In this document: piece after piece, positions 1-14,220 of the stretch
How the letters are laid out: each line of letters begins with the position of its first letter
Numbering within the stretch: position 1 is the stretch's first letter
DNA from: Setaria digitata
Lineage: Eukaryota; Nematoda; Chromadorea; Rhabditida; Setariidae
Direction: 5' to 3'
Length of the DNA: 64,000 bases
NCBI GenBank assembly: GCA_003640385.1
Contig: RCAB01000041.1
Span: 62,001-126,000, forward strand
Translations under genes and position numbers: made by a program
Notes under the pieces: generated by a model
The model's input: the letters and a program-made list of their open reading frames with translations, nothing else
The model's database searches: none
Told to the model about the DNA's origin: nothing

Positions 1-835
1 TTTGAATCGAAAGATGTTGATAAAAACTTTGGTGACTCTACTTCCTATATGAACAGACTTATTATTGTAAATAATCCAATATTCGTTGTGGTATATTAGA
101 CTTTTTGCCATATGAAATTAGTTAGTAAAGAAAAATCCCATCCCAATTAAATTATAGTATTAAAATATTACGGTTCAACATTTATAATTGATATTGATGA
201 TTTCCATGATTAGCTTTATGCCTTTTTATACTCATATATTTTACATTTAGATGTTCAAATTTCACAAGTTTATAATAGTTATTTCCAAACAAGTCACAGT
301 TCCTGGAATTTAAAAAAGGAAGGAACAAGGGGCTTATTTCAAAAGAAGTGCTAGATTAGAAGGAATAAAAAAGTGAAAGGATTTTTTTTATGAAAAGAAC
401 AGACTGTATGAGCTAATTGTTTGTTATTAAAATTCTAATTGTTTAAGTGCAATAATGAATTTATTTTTGAAGTTGAAATAATGAGTAAATCTTGAAATAA
501 ATGGTGTTGAAAATAAAAATGATTTCATTTCGAATTAAAAAATTTGAATAATTCAACTTTTTTCCCTTTTTTTCCTTTCTATTTCTTTCTTTTTCTTTTT
601 TTCATAAAACTTTCCTTTGCAGTACAACAAGAGAAAACACTGGGCGACATTTCTTCTGCTAGCAAAGTAAGGCAAATCAATTCCAACGATTTAAAAACTA
701 AGAGTTTTTTAATTTTTTCAGTAAAAAATTTTTATCCGTACTCAGAAAGTTATAAGTGATCTAAAAAGTGAAACATTGCAGGAGCAATCTTACAAGAAGC
801 TTGCACTAGCAGCAAGTTTACGACGTCGACATTAG
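1..835 (+). CDS. 3' end of an unrecognised gene (partial, start outside window)
   Basis: Two exons are well supported: 623-666 and 782-835. The first follows a TTTCCTTTGCAG acceptor and ends at a GTAAGG donor. The second follows an ACATTGCAG acceptor and ends in TAG at 833-835. The phases agree, giving a tail that reads QQEKTLGDISSASK then EQSYKKLALAASLRRRH and stop. A preceding exon could be 1-31, ending in phase 1 before GTGACT, which would join in frame; this is weaker. Two overlapping AATAAA signals follow at 892-901. The tail is lysine/arginine-rich at its end and shows no membrane segment or catalytic motif. I do not recognise the family from about 40 residues. Confidence is good for a real 3' end and low for anything functional. 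Confidence 0.55.
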
Positions 836-891
836 AAATTTGAGAAATATGCTAAAGGCATAATATACAATAATCGTATTGCGTTACGATG

Positions 892-901
892 AATAAATAA
901 A
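892..901 (+). terminator. Polyadenylation signal of the 5' partial gene
   Basis: Two overlapping AATAAA hexamers lie about 57 bases after the TAG stop at 833-835, on the same strand. This is the usual position and form of a nematode 3' end signal. Confidence 0.5.
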
Positions 902-1801
902 ATTTGAATATAAAATGTTATTTTTGAAAAATTTCGATTTAAATAAACTCGAAGAAGAACTATCAACATAGACAGTTCTATCGAAATAAATGATATCAGA
1001 TTATCAGAAGTTGCGAATTTGATTAAATTTAATTCAAGGAACTAATATTTTTACGATTTAATGTGAGGGGAATTTTGATGTCTTCTTTATAATTTTTACA
1101 CTCGTAAGCTTTTCCCATTAAATTGCAAACAGTCAATAGAAGCAAAAGAATAGAATAATGTTTTACAAGTTTTCTTTTTCTGTCCAAACATATGTTTCCA
1201 GATAAAAAATAACCCTCACAGATATTCAACACTTCTACACCACTATCAGAATGATGCAAGTATCTTTGACGGATATTCAGCACTGTCATCATTCTGATAA
1301 TAGCTTGGAGAGCGTCGAATATTGAAAATAACGATTATATTAAATGATCCTTTAGTAAAAATATGTGCTAAAAGTTGTGTAATTTAACTGGATGAATGAT
1401 GAAATTTCTGACTTCTGTTGTACTTTGAAAAGATCAAGATTTCTTTCTCAAATGGTATCGCTCATTCTGTTTTTATTGCCATCACTGGAAAAAGCAAATA
1501 TTTGATTTATTGGATAACGAACTTGTCATCTTATTTAAGAATGAATGATGATGCATCAAGCTTAAAAATAAAATTCTTCTCATAGTGAAGATTAATTATG
1601 AATTTCACGAACTGTGAAAAAATCCAGAATGCGAAACGATGCGTTGGTTAGTGCGTTATTATTATATTTTAATTATATATTAATTTATCAAATCATTATT
1701 TAAGAGTTTGGCAAGTGACTAATTAATTTCTTTGATAAATTGACACTTAATAACTATAGCATGATGCACTGTGGATTAAATTATCTGAATTTATGTTTTA
1801 A

Positions 1802-2071
1802 TCGCGATAACTGAAAAAAAAAAAAATCAGTTAATGATACTGCACTGCTTCTCTCCTGTTTGATTATAAATGAAATCGGCCAATGACCAAGCAGTACTGA
1901 TGATTTTATTAAATGAACTCGTAGAATCAAAAATTNTCGCGATAACTGAAAAAAAAAAAAAATCAGTTAATGATACTGCACTGCTTCTCTCCTGTTTGAT
2001 TATAAATGAAATCGGCCAATGACCAAGCAGTACTGATGATTTTATTAAATGAACTCGTAGAATCAAAAATT
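1802..2071. repeat. Tandem near-identical copies around a single N (probable assembly join)
   Basis: Sequence 1802-1935 is repeated at 1937-2071, separated by one N at 1936. The copies differ visibly only in the length of an internal A-run (13 against 14). The same pattern occurs at 35070-35332. Two contig ends carrying the same sequence but joined with an N explain this better than a real duplication. Confidence 0.85.
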
Positions 2072-5000
2072 CATTAAATTGTGCATATATCATCTTATCA
2101 CATATCACTAACAATGACATACTATATTATTATAGTGAGTAATTTATTACCAAATGATCAAATTTGTTTGCTATGATGTGATAAATAAAATTAGTTGTTT
2201 GTTATTATATTCTTGACAGCATGTGCTACCAAATTACTAATCTGATCAAATTTACTGATAATTTAAAATAAGGGCTGAAATATTTAGTTCTTCAGTCGAC
2301 TGCCCATAAAGCAAGCATTCATTTCACAAGTTAATTTAGTAATTTAGTGATGATTAATTTAGAGAAGAAATAAATCATATTTAATGGCTTTAAATAAGCA
2401 CTGTAATTGAAAAAATGTGTCTTGTAACTATTACAAATTATATCATAAATCGAAATTGATCAGAAGGTCTTGCAATATGTGAGGTTTTGTCGAAAAAAAT
2501 ATTTTTTTAAAAAAAGAAATAAATATGCTGTCTTGCACCTTAGCTAATTATGTACACTTTTTACTCTTTTCTTTCTCTGAATCTTGAAAATATCCTAAAA
2601 ATATTGTATGAAACTGAAAATTCTTATCAAATGGAGTATTTCAAACATCGATCTAATTAATCTGCACTAAATAAGAAAAAACAGTTCAAATTATCTGTTC
2701 TGTCCTAAAGCAATCTGAAAGCAAAAGTAGGCTCAAGCAAAATCCACGTGTGAGGAACACTTTGAAATAGGCATTGAGAATTTTTAGACTGAATGAAAAC
2801 TGAAAAAGTTTCTGGCATCTATGAAACATGATTCAGTCTCGAGGAACAACAAAGAACAAAGTCCTTTTCTGCATTCAATAGACGGAACGATTGGTGAAGA
2901 TTGCAGAGCTAAATCGAAACTTTAATGAACTAATCCTTTCATTTTACACTTCTCATTTTGTTTTAAATTTTTTATTTAACTAAAATTTGATTAGCAAAAA
3001 TGAAAGCCTTTTTCCTTTTTTTTTTGAAAATCATTTCTTTTTATTTCTACTAAATTAAATCTTAACCATACAATATGTTTGTAGCAGAAATCAACGTATT
3101 GATTGCACTCTTGCAGTTGTCGATTGCTTCACGAATCACAAAAATACTAATGATTTCCTTTTTCTTGGTTTAATTTGATAAGGAAGTTTTGTTCCTGATA
3201 TGATTGGAATGTATAAGGAACTCTGAGAACAGTACTTCCCTCCCTGTTCTATATAATCTGTTCATTTCAAGGAAAAAATGCCTATTTCTCTGCTAGTTAT
3301 TCTTAAAGAGATATTTTTTTTAATTTCTTGAAATTTTGTTGCTTAAATAGAAATTTAGATGTGCTATTATTAAATATGTAAGATTTTACCTCTTCATTTT
3401 AATTGGAAATATTATCAAACTTTAGGAATAATTTGACGTGAATTACATTCTCATTGTTTATTTTTCATTTTTTTATTGAAATATTTTTCTTGCATATTTA
3501 TAAACAGAAGCTCCCACTTTCAATTATGAAATCAGCTTTGCCAGTATAGTGATTCATGATCCTGATGGATTTTTTTGTTTATTATACTGATAATGATAAT
3601 GATCATTAGAATTGCTTTCTGATTCAGTTTTTAAACTAAATATGTTTTTTCCCCGTTATTTAAACATTCTGTATAACTAAATTTAGAGAAAGACCTAGCT
3701 TGGGTTTTAATAGCCTGAAGCGTTTATTTTAATTTTTTAATATCACATTCAGTTTAAATTCTTCGTTAATTGGTAAATTACTTAAATGTTTTACTTGTTT
3801 AATTCCTATTACTTGTTAAATCAAAAAAATCAGATATTTCAGTTTTTTCTTCAAGGTTTCTTTTTGATAAAGCGATACAAATATGTTGTTGGCAAAATCA
3901 AAGAAAGCAATGTGTAATTAATGACATTATTAATAAAGCCAAAAGTGATTTTCCTTTCCTCCATTTTTCATTTGTAAAATCTAATGCTTTCATTATAATT
4001 GTTACTGAAATTTAAGAAATTGTCAGTTATAATTTAGTGGTTGAAAGAGGAAAGTCTTTATGACCAATGTAAAAAATATGTATATTTAAAAAGTAGCAGC
4101 AGTACAGTAATACAAAATTGCATTCAGTAATTAGAAGATTAAGTGGCACTGCAAATAAAAAATGCAACTGATAAGAAAGTTTATCATTTAATGCCCGTTG
4201 AAAGTGTCTTCAGTGATTACATCAAATCTTTGTACATTACTTTATTCGCTTTTTTTGGCTTTATGAATAAAAATAGAATGTGAAATTAGGCTTCATGAAT
4301 CACATTTTATTTCTGTCCTGAAGGATTGTTAGTCTCCATTCTCTTTCTGAACATGTTTCACTGTGAGTGCTTCAGATTTCCGTCTCTCGACCTAAATCAC
4401 TGGAAAGGCTTATTTCAGATCGAGAGGAAATCCGCATCTTTAATATTTTTCATTTGCATCATAGCAATGCCTTCTTCATCCACAAGCAATAGTTATGATT
4501 TTATGAACCCAAACAACAATTTTGATTTTTAAGGAATAATTTTATTTTGAAGCGAAGTAACTTTCATGTGGATTCCTTCACTGTTTAAAATATTGTTATT
4601 ATTAATTACTGTTTTTATTGTTATTAGATAAAGGAAGAAAAAAGATTGCAAGGAAAAAGATTGAAAGTGAAAGGAGAGAAGCAAGATGAGGCAAAAGATG
4701 GATGCGCAAAAAGAGGAGACTAATTTAGTAAGTTAATGGACTGGTAGACAGACTTGTCCTGAACAATTTCGACTCCAGTTACTTTTTAAAATGAAGTGAA
4801 ATAATGAAAGAGAAAAAGAATTAAGTTGAAAATGCAAAAATCGATCAATTATTTAAACATTTCAAAAAGTGATAATCTGAATGCGATGAATTTGTCAGAG
4901 TGACAATTATGATAATACTGGGGAAGCAGTCGAATTCAGGAAGGAAATATCAGAGTGATAAGAGCAGGGTGAGTAAGAAGGGAATGATAGAGGAGGAGAG

Positions 5001-6431
5001 AGATGGTATAAAACGGAAGGAAAGAGTTCTGATCTTAAGTTTAACATTTCAAATAGATAAATTATCATCGGGCCATTCTGTATACACCACAAAAACCTCA
5101 TAAATTTGCCAGCACTCATCATGCCGAAAGCGCCTTGCCCTTCTCCTCAGCTTTTCTATCACCTGATAATTCAGCCAGTTAACTGAAAGTTGTAAATTTT
5201 AACAAATTATTTATTTTTCATTTTTTTTAATTTGATTTTCACCTTTTCCTTTTTCTACCTTATTGTTGATTATTTAAAACCATTAACATTGTTGTGGTAT
5301 TTCATAATTTACTCATAATTAATTATTCCAATGTTTTGTTGAAATGAAAATAATTTCACTGTGAATCTTTTTAATAATCCAGTACTGATTTATTATCGTT
5401 TTTTTTTTACTTATTACTTTTTTTTGTTTAACTAGGCTGTAATAATTTTCTTATGAAAATCAGAAATTATATTCATCGGAAAAAATTTTTTAATAATAAT
5501 GAAGTAGATGCATAACATCATTTCACGCACGAGACATGGAAATATTGCGTAAAACAAAAATATTTCGCATTTCAAAACGTCTTGGACATTTCGTACGTCC
5601 TTTTATTGATAATAATTGTTTAAATTCAACTACCGACATTGTTTATTTGAAAGTAAGAATTAATTTGTGATCAATGATCGTTACTTCCACTCATCAATAT
5701 ACTGCTCTACAATTCCATTCCTCAAAAGCAGTAGCAATTCATACTTCAATTATCACGAATGAATTTATGTTTGAATTGATTTAAATAAATTCATCATTGT
5801 TGAGAAGCGAAATATAACCAAATTTGAACCATTATGAATTTATCTAAATGAATTCAAAGAAATTTATTTCAAATACTTCATTGGACTTATTATCATATAA
5901 TTCCACTGCTATTCCATTCATTGTTGACTTTTGGACCAACTGCAAAATGCAAATGATCATCAATGTTATAACCTTGGCCTCTATCTTCATTTCTGAACTT
6001 TCCGAAATATTATGCTGACCATATCTGTTCTTCTTTGCTCGCCGAGTACATTTCTCCTACTCTCACAGTTTCAAATTATAAATTATTATGTTTGAAGCAT
6101 TGAAGTAACAATAAATGAAAAATGTTTATATGTAGTTAAATTTAAATTTAAATATTAATTTACACTGGGCAGAATTAGATTCGAGTAAATCCAGCAATTC
6201 ACTAAATTTAATTCACAATAATCTTAACCTTAAAGAGAGAACTGTTCTGTAAACATCACTGCAGATAGTACTTATATTTGTCTTTTTTAATCTTAATTTC
6301 CCGAAATCATCAATTATATCTTTGCCAACATAACGAATTCCAGGTTCATAGCCAAGAAGTTGAGATAAAAACCATAAAATCAAAACTGATTATTCCGAAC
6401 ATTCTCCCTAATTCATATTTCAGAATTCACT

Positions 6432-9400
6432 ATGCCATTAATAATTAACAATATATTTGGATTATTAGGGTATGCGATCGGATCACACCCAATTTTATGC
6501 ATATTTTTATCGCTTTCACTTTTCTGTATATCACTTTTTGGTCCGTTATTGAGGTAAATTATGAAAGGTATCAATAACAGAAACATCTCAGTTGAAAATT
6601 CGCTTTTTTTTTTTATTAAATAAAGTACTGAAATTTCAGTTTTTCATGCAGCAAATTTTTGGTCTTTGCTTTTTTTTTTTCAGGCTAGATATAAAGATAG
6701 ATATCCAATCAGGTTTTGGCACTGCTGACATGGCTTCAATACAAGAAGTTAAAGCCCACAAACTTTTTTTTAATAATACGGTAATTTCAGTAATATGATT
6801 TATTAATATGCGGTATTTGAAGTGTGCTACTTTCAATGTGAGTTCATGGAGGCATAAAGAAAATTAGAAAAACAAAACCTCTCAAAGCATTTATGCCTTA
6901 TTTTCACCGCTCATACTGTTAATGAAATCCATCAAATGATTTGAAAAATTGGAAATTTAGTTTCAGTGGCGAAAAGATTAATGCAAGTTGGAAATCGGTT
7001 AGGATGCTTATCCAGAAAACATTAAATTGAAGAATTAGTTTGCAGAGAATTAATTGCTCCAGTTGTTTTAGTAGTATAAAATTATTATTTCTAGGGTGAG
7101 CCATGGTACATGGCAATATTTGCCACAAGTAATTCTGACTCAATGTTGGATGCACAAAAGAGTGATGAATTAACAACATTTCATAAATATATTACCCAAA
7201 TTATGCCTATAAATGTGAACAAATCGACCGTACACTATGAAAGTGATTTATGTGAACCATTTTGTAATTTTAATTCACAACTTTGGAATTTATTGGTATG
7301 TTTTTATTCATTTCCAATAATGGATTTCTTCCGTGTAATCAGTTGTTTTTTGTTTAATTTTCGAAAGGTGATTTAAACTCTATTTAAAATTCTTGATAAA
7401 ACTAGAAAGAAAAATGTTTATAAGTTTCTGATTTTGTTTTTTTATTACACATTTTAACAGTTGCAAGGCTTAAAAATACATGTTTCGTTTGTTTTATTTT
7501 CTTTTTTCTTTCATTTAATTTTTGAATTTTCAAGGATCATTTCATAGAATTACAGAATTATCAGTCATTTTTCAAAATCTTTTATCCGTTATCAATGGCT
7601 GGACCCTATAGGGTAAATGTTGGTAAATATCTCTTTAATCGCACAGTGGACGAAAGAGGTTAATTTCTGTTAAACAAATATATGATAAAATGCTGCCTGA
7701 TTCACTTATAAATATTGCGACTCTTCTTTTTGGAAGTATTTAATAAATCGTTTTCCAAGAAAAACTACCAATTTTAGAGTGAAGACTAATTTAAACATTT
7801 TATTTCAAACTTGGCATTAATAGGTACTGTAATAAGTGTTGGAACAGTGGCAGTATATTTTACAACATTTATCACGGATCCTATCAAACGACAGCAATTA
7901 GTTGTGTTTGAGGAACAAGTGTTGAGGTTTCTTTCTAATTTTTTGGTTTTCTGATAAGTTTTTGTAGATTTCCGTAACACTAAATTACAAAATTCTTTCC
8001 CTTCTCCTGTAAATTGTAATAAGTTTTATCATTATCATTCAAAGATCCATTATCATTTGAAATACTTACCAAGTCAAAAAAATACTGAAATTTTGCAACA
8101 GTGGGAGAAAGTCAAATTCCCAACAAAATATAAAATTGAGTTTAAAATTTTAGAGAAATTCATAATCACAATACTAATCCAAATAGCACAATATCATTGA
8201 TACTTCATGGTGGACACACAGTAAATAGTGAAATTCGACGAGGCGTTCAATTAGTGCTTCCTTATTATTTCACAGGTAATCAATTAATTTAAAAATGTCT
8301 GCAAGTCTTCCTAAAAAGTTAAGTTTAAAGAAATGATACTACGAATGAAACTGTTATGAAAAATATTATGGAATACTATCATTTCTCTATTATCCTTATA
8401 ACTGATAACCTTGTCACTACAGGAGCTATCTTGCTGATACTATTTGTTGTTGTGGGCTTATTCTTGACTGCAGTATGTTATTCATATCCAGTACGATGTT
8501 TACAATTAATTTTACCACTAGCAGCAGTCATTTCACCGACACTGGCAGCCATATCAGCCACTGGACTAGTACTCTTGGCTGGTTTTCATATCAATGTGCT
8601 AATTCTTATATCACCCTTCTTAACGCTAGCAACAGGTATAGGTGAGCTGTCATTTACGTTCCCTTGTGAAATTTTTAAGAAATTTATAAGATCAAAGATT
8701 GGGACAGAACTGGTTCTTTGGTTCATGAAGAGAAAAAGAAGATTGCAGATGGAGGCATTTCAACACTTGAAAATCTAAATTTGAAATTTCGGCATTTAAA
8801 ATTTAAATTTGAAAAAAATATCGGTGACGAAACGAGCGATTTTCATAATGAAATTTTCAATTAATTGACTACATTGGAACTCATATTGCTCAATTTGCTA
8901 AATCTATTTGTTTCCATTTGGTTTATTCATATTTCATCAACCTAAATTTGATTGACTGTCCTTATATTTTCTTCTGAAGTACAATATTTATATTATATTC
9001 AGCTATAATTTTAAGCACCAAATTATTTCCTTTTCTGTTTGCTTATCATACACTAAATAGCATGATGCTTATTTTCTAAACTGCTATGCTTAATTAATTA
9101 TTAATTAATAAATGTTATGTGTTGCTCACTTGAATTTCTGTTTCTTTACGTTGAACTGATCTAAACACTGATCCTTTAACTGGAAATTCGAAGGCTCTAA
9201 TATCTTTCTCTTAGACTTACATTTACGCAAAGCAAATAAGCACGTGGAGAAAGTTTCACACATGCTAGCATTACAGAAAGTAATAGTTTGAACCTTGAAC
9301 TATTTTAAGGTGTCGATGATGCATTTCTGCTAACGAATACATGGCTAAGGTCAACAGCAGTTCCGGATGCTTTAACCACTCCTGAAAGGTCATTTTATCA

Positions 9401-12400
9401 ATTTAAAACTTCCTGACCTTTTGCTTGTCATTTGTCGGTCGAAGTCATAGCAAAATCATTTAATTAAGATATTTAAACTTTCCAATGGACGACATAATAT
9501 GATATGGATGTGTTCCAGGCTACAGTTGGTTCTTGAAAATGTTGGAATAGGCATAACAGTCACTTCATTAACTAATTTTCTCGGTTTTGCTCTAGGATGT
9601 TTCTTTCCAGCGCCCGAAATACAACTTTTTTGTGCTACGGTAGCACTTTCCATGCTGCTCGATTTATTATTCCAAGTAAGTAAACAAGCAGAGGAAAAGC
9701 TTTTCCTTTCCAATTAAAGAAAATTTAAAGCAGAAGTTGAATTTTGAATCTTTGTTATTTAGCAAGAACAGATCTTCCTTATATTTAAAAACATCAACAA
9801 ATGAGACAAGGTAGAAGTTTCTGCACATAAAGTTGTCAATTATTAATATTTCTTGTCCCAAAATTTACAAGATATTACTGGAAGCTTTTTGAACTTTCTC
9901 ATTCACTAACAATTCGTCACTCTTTGGTAGCTTTTCTTCTATGCGCCGTTACAAGTATTGTTTGCTTATGACGAAGCTGTTGCTTATAAACAAATCAAAA
10001 TGAATAAATTAGACTTGCTAGATGGGATGAAAGAGAATCTCGCTTCGTTCTGTAAATGTAAGCAACTTTTTTAAATACAATTTTTCTTTTCTTTTGACTG
10101 CTTCCGAAAGAACAGTTTTGTTGATTTCCCTATTTTCATCACAATATGCAAATTTTATAAAACGGAAAAGTCAATTATGAAACTAGTCGATTGTTGATAA
10201 CTGATTAAAAAGGGACTATTTGATTTCATAAAATTTTATTGAAATATAACATGAGCACATTAATTTTCTGTGTGTTTAACGAAATAAATGTGTTCACATT
10301 AGAGATGAAGTGAACAAATGTTTATTAAAATTTCACTTATGTTATAACATTTTTGTTAATATAAGATTGAAATGATAAAAAAATAAGCAGTAATAAAACT
10401 AATTTAAAAGCTGGAGTGAAGAAGAGGTTAACTGATAAGGTGATATTGCTTAACAGTAAAACATATTTTTTTTATAATTTAAGAAATATATAAAATAGCT
10501 GGTACATATGTGTATTTAATATATTTATAGAATATAAGTGGAAACACATTTTCTTACCTTCTTCAGATTACTGCTTTCTGGATTCTGCTGTTCGGCGCTG
10601 CATTATCAAAATGACATTAAAATGATTCGAATTTGATTTGTCTTACATGATCGATTCACATTAATTTAATTTGAATTTAACTTTTCAGATTACAGTCAAT
10701 TCATTACATCATTTTGGGCCGAATTAATTGCTGTTGTTTTACTGATTGTATATTTTTACGTAGCAATAAGTGGGATCCGAGCACTTGACACGAACGTTGA
10801 TGGCAAAATGCTATTACCGCCTAACTCACAAAGTGTTGAAGGAATTCGAATAATGAACGAACTTGTAAGTTAATCATATTCAGAACCAACGAAATTTGAA
10901 AATTGCAAAATTTCAACAAGATTTTTTTTTTTTGGCTGTAAAAACGGCGTAACTTTTTTGACTAGTTAAAAGTGTCAAAAGTTAATGCAAACTTTGCTCA
11001 TGAAAATTAGATTTCAATGTCTTAAATTGGTCCTTTAAATTTTAAATTCATTGAAAACAATATGATGCAGGTCTGGCCGGATTATTTAAGTATTAATTAT
11101 ATTGTGCGCAATCCGCCAAATTTCTCTGATCCGACTGAATATCGCAACTTCACGGTAATTAAATCTTCAGAAAAACAACCATTCAATATTTTGTTTGAAG
11201 ATTAATCTCAAAAACTTTTTCCAGCGGTTTTTACTAATTATACAATGTCTATACAAATGCTTCATCTTTCATGTCCGATGGTAAAGTATTTGGTAGATAG
11301 ATGAACTTCAGTGAATTTAATTTAAATTAAATGAAATTCAATTAATAAATGGAATTCAAGCATTCTGGTTAAATTTTATTAAAATTAAATCAACTTGGTT
11401 TAAAAAATAATTTTTTTTTTTTGTATTTGTTAATTCAGCTAATGGTTAAAGAAATGGAGGCAGCCGAAAATTCATTAGGCTCATCGGCCACGATGTATTG
11501 GGTGAAAGATTATTTGCGATATCTCGCCAATCCGGATGCAAGTAAACTTGACGTCATTTTCGGGATTTATGGCAGAGAAGGCAATGAAACAACTTTTATG
11601 CAAAGCGGTGAATTATTAATATCATATAAATATCAGTTACTCGATTATTCGGATTGCCAGACTGTCTAGTGATATTTTAGTTATTAGAATGATCACTAAA
11701 ATTTAGCTCAAAATGGTAGCCAACTTAGAAATTAAATATTATGCAAAAGTTGTCTAATTTTAACTTAGCAGATAAATTACTAAAAGAAGATTGGTAACAT
11801 ATTAATTGCAGCAGAAATTTACTTCTGAGAAAGTTTCTCCAAATGATTTTACTTTCTGTTTTAGGTTTGGACTTGTCTCAGTTTGATTTTTTCATCAACA
11901 CCGATCCGTACACTGCATGGAAAGTTGGCACACACTACAAAAGAGACCCTCAAAATAGGTTTCATTTGTTCTTCTAACGGGAAAAGAGAACAATTTGAAT
12001 GAACTGAAATTGAAAATCATTATACTTGTTAGAACTTGAAGTTGCTCACTTCTCATTATCAATAATTTTCTTGAGCAAATTTTTTCATTTTTAAACTAAC
12101 CATAACTATTATATATTTGTCATTTTTATTAGATAATGATTAATATTTTCGTAAAATAGTAACTAGTCCATGTAAAATTAATACAAATAAATGATCGCCT
12201 AAATCGTACTCTCGCTAACAAATGATATTACAAATTCATAGCAAGAATAATGTCATAATTCTCGCGTTAAGCCATCACTTTTTCCTTTCTCAATCGAATC
12301 AAAATATAAAATGTTTAACCCCTTATGAGATAAAATGTGATAAATCAACTCCTTATGTGATAAATTTTCTTGAGGGTTGTCATAACATCAATGTTATTAA

Positions 12401-14220
12401 TAATGGCTTATAATGGTACTAAATCGTTGTCCGACAAAGCGAAGTTGTTACGTTCGTGTCGCGAAATGTGCACACGTTACTCGCAATATGACATGATACC
12501 ATTTGATACGGACGCTGGGCTAGTTGATATCATATTATCAGTACCTTCAATAACCATTACGTAAGTTCTAAAAATAAGCACTTGATTAATTGCATATATT
12601 CTAATATATATCCAGTAATCTAGTAATTTTAACTTTTGACAAAATGTGACAACTGAATCCATTTCAAATACTAATAGAAAATGAAAGGGCTAACAGTGAA
12701 CCTTAGAAACTGAAAAAGGGGAACTGGAAGAAAGAACGACAGGTTTTTTACATCGGTTGAATTTTACGTTACTGATAAATAACTGAACATTAAGAATCTG
12801 CCAAGAATTTTTGGAAAAAACTAAAATTTCAATTACTTTTGGATATTTTGATAGAAAAAAAATACTAAGTTTAAATGAACTAAATTTCTATAAAATATGA
12901 GTTTTTCAGCACAATATTGTTTACATTTTGTGCAATAAGTTTGGTATGCTTTGTCTTCTCTTTGAATATAGTAACATCCGTTTTTGCACTCTTATCAGTT
13001 GTATCAATCAGTGCAGGTGAGTATTTTTTTGAATATATGAGTTATTTTGAATTTGAAGTTTTTCGAAGTTATTTTGAAGAATATATGAGATGTAGTTTTC
13101 AAGCTATAAAAACTATAGAGATCGCACACAAAGTTAAATATTTAGAACTTCGTGATTGGAGTGGAATTAAGCACTGCCAAAAAATATACCAAATAGACGA
13201 AATATTCTTTGCAAATTCGATGCAGAATTTTTAATGCTGGATGAAATTAATCTTTTAATTTAATAAATTGAATGATCAGCAAATTTCAAAATCACAAGTA
13301 AGATGAAAAATGATCTTTATGCTCACTAATAACTGAATTGAATTTTAGGTGTTGTTGGTTTCTTGCACCACTGGCATTGCTTCTTAGATCCAGTTTTAAT
13401 GATAGCAATCTTAATGACAACTGGATTGAGTATCGATTATACTGTGCATATCATTTTTCATTACATGTTGAGTGATTGCACTGATAATATTCAACGTATC
13501 AGTGCTTCATTTACAACATGCGCTTTATCAATGCTGCAAGTAACTAATTATTTCAATTATCTCCTCTTAGATTACTTTTAAGTTTTTTTTAGAAATCATT
13601 TTGTTCTTTGCTTCATCTCATCGAATGAAATTTTTATCCAATTTTATATTATGAAATTACTAGCTCTGAGTTATATGGACATCATTATATCATGTCTAGT
13701 TTATTTTATTTAATTAGTTGACCGTAAGAGTAATTAATTAATATTTTATAGAATAATATAAAGAAGTGGTAGATTGCTACAGAAGTGAAAATATAGTAAT
13801 TAAGCCATTTTTGATTAATGTGTTTACTGACGGCATTATAATGCCTAGAAAATAAGAAAATCAATTTACACCGAATATTCGTTTTTCACCAAAAAAATAT
13901 TCAACGAAGGAGTCCAGTGTAAATTTGAAAATTATTTTCAATCACTTTTGCCAACAGTAAATGTACCATTTAATTAATTAAAATGGAACTAGAAAATTTG
14001 TTGATTAGCTACTGAGAAAAAATTCCTTCTACAGGCTGGCTTATCAACATTTCTCATTATGTTTCCGGTATTATTTGCTCCCGTGGGTGTCTACGCTGTT
14101 ATAGCAAAAGCAGTCATATTAACAGTAATATTTGGCTTATTACATGGCTTATTTATTTTGCCCGTATTACTCACAATTTTACCTAGTTGTTTCAATCAGT
14201 CTTGGCTTGTTAGGCCTTAA
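6432..14220 (+). CDS. Patched-related (PTR) sterol-sensing-domain membrane protein
   Basis: Eighteen exons join in phase to 847 aa: 6432-6553, 6684-6780, 7095-7295, 7535-7658, 7824-7926, 8154-8275, 8423-8641, 9310-9388, 9519-9675, 9931-10057, 10689-10864, 11071-11154, 11439-11607, 11865-11958, 12375-12560, 12910-13016, 13349-13539, 14035-14220 (TAA). The layout is that of the RND/Patched superfamily: one N-terminal membrane helix (about 10-40), a first extracellular loop with the pair C126/C130, a five-helix sterol-sensing domain (about 257-410), a second loop, then a second helix bundle (about 680-840). The TM4 motif GIGVDD is at 328-333 and the TM10 counterpart GLSIDYTVH at 748-756; these carry the acidic residues used for ion coupling in the family. 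PTR proteins are greatly expanded in nematodes, where they serve in cuticle, moulting and epithelial lumen functions as transporters of lipid or sterol-like cargo. Length fits a short PTR. The exact PTR number cannot be assigned by eye. In exon 13 the frame runs to a stop unless the GTGAAT donor at 11608 is used. Confidence 0.93.

Larger units (their letters stand above)
836..6431. other. Long stretch without a supportable gene
   Basis: About 5.6 kb of AT-rich sequence between the 5' partial gene and the PTR gene. I see only short open frames without good splice context, homopolymer runs, an AG-rich stretch near 4625-4740, and the tandem duplication at 1802-2071. A short Ser/Asn-rich frame at 4467-4532 is treated as a finding. 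The right end may hold the promoter of the PTR gene, but no element was recognised. Confidence 0.5.

Noticed and set aside
1029..1292. 87-codon - strand frame with a Leu-rich hydrophobic core
   Set aside because: It could mimic a small secreted protein, but no start context, splice site or similarity supports it.
1827..2120. 97-codon - strand frame
   Set aside because: It runs across the N and the false-looking duplication, and the peptide repeats itself.
9456..9713. 85-codon - strand frame
   Set aside because: Antisense shadow of exon 9 of the PTR gene.
11608..11669. Reading exon 13 of the PTR gene through to the TAG at about 11667
   Set aside because: The GTGAAT donor at 11608 joins in phase to 11865 and continues the PTR protein; the read-through tail would truncate it before the second helix bundle.
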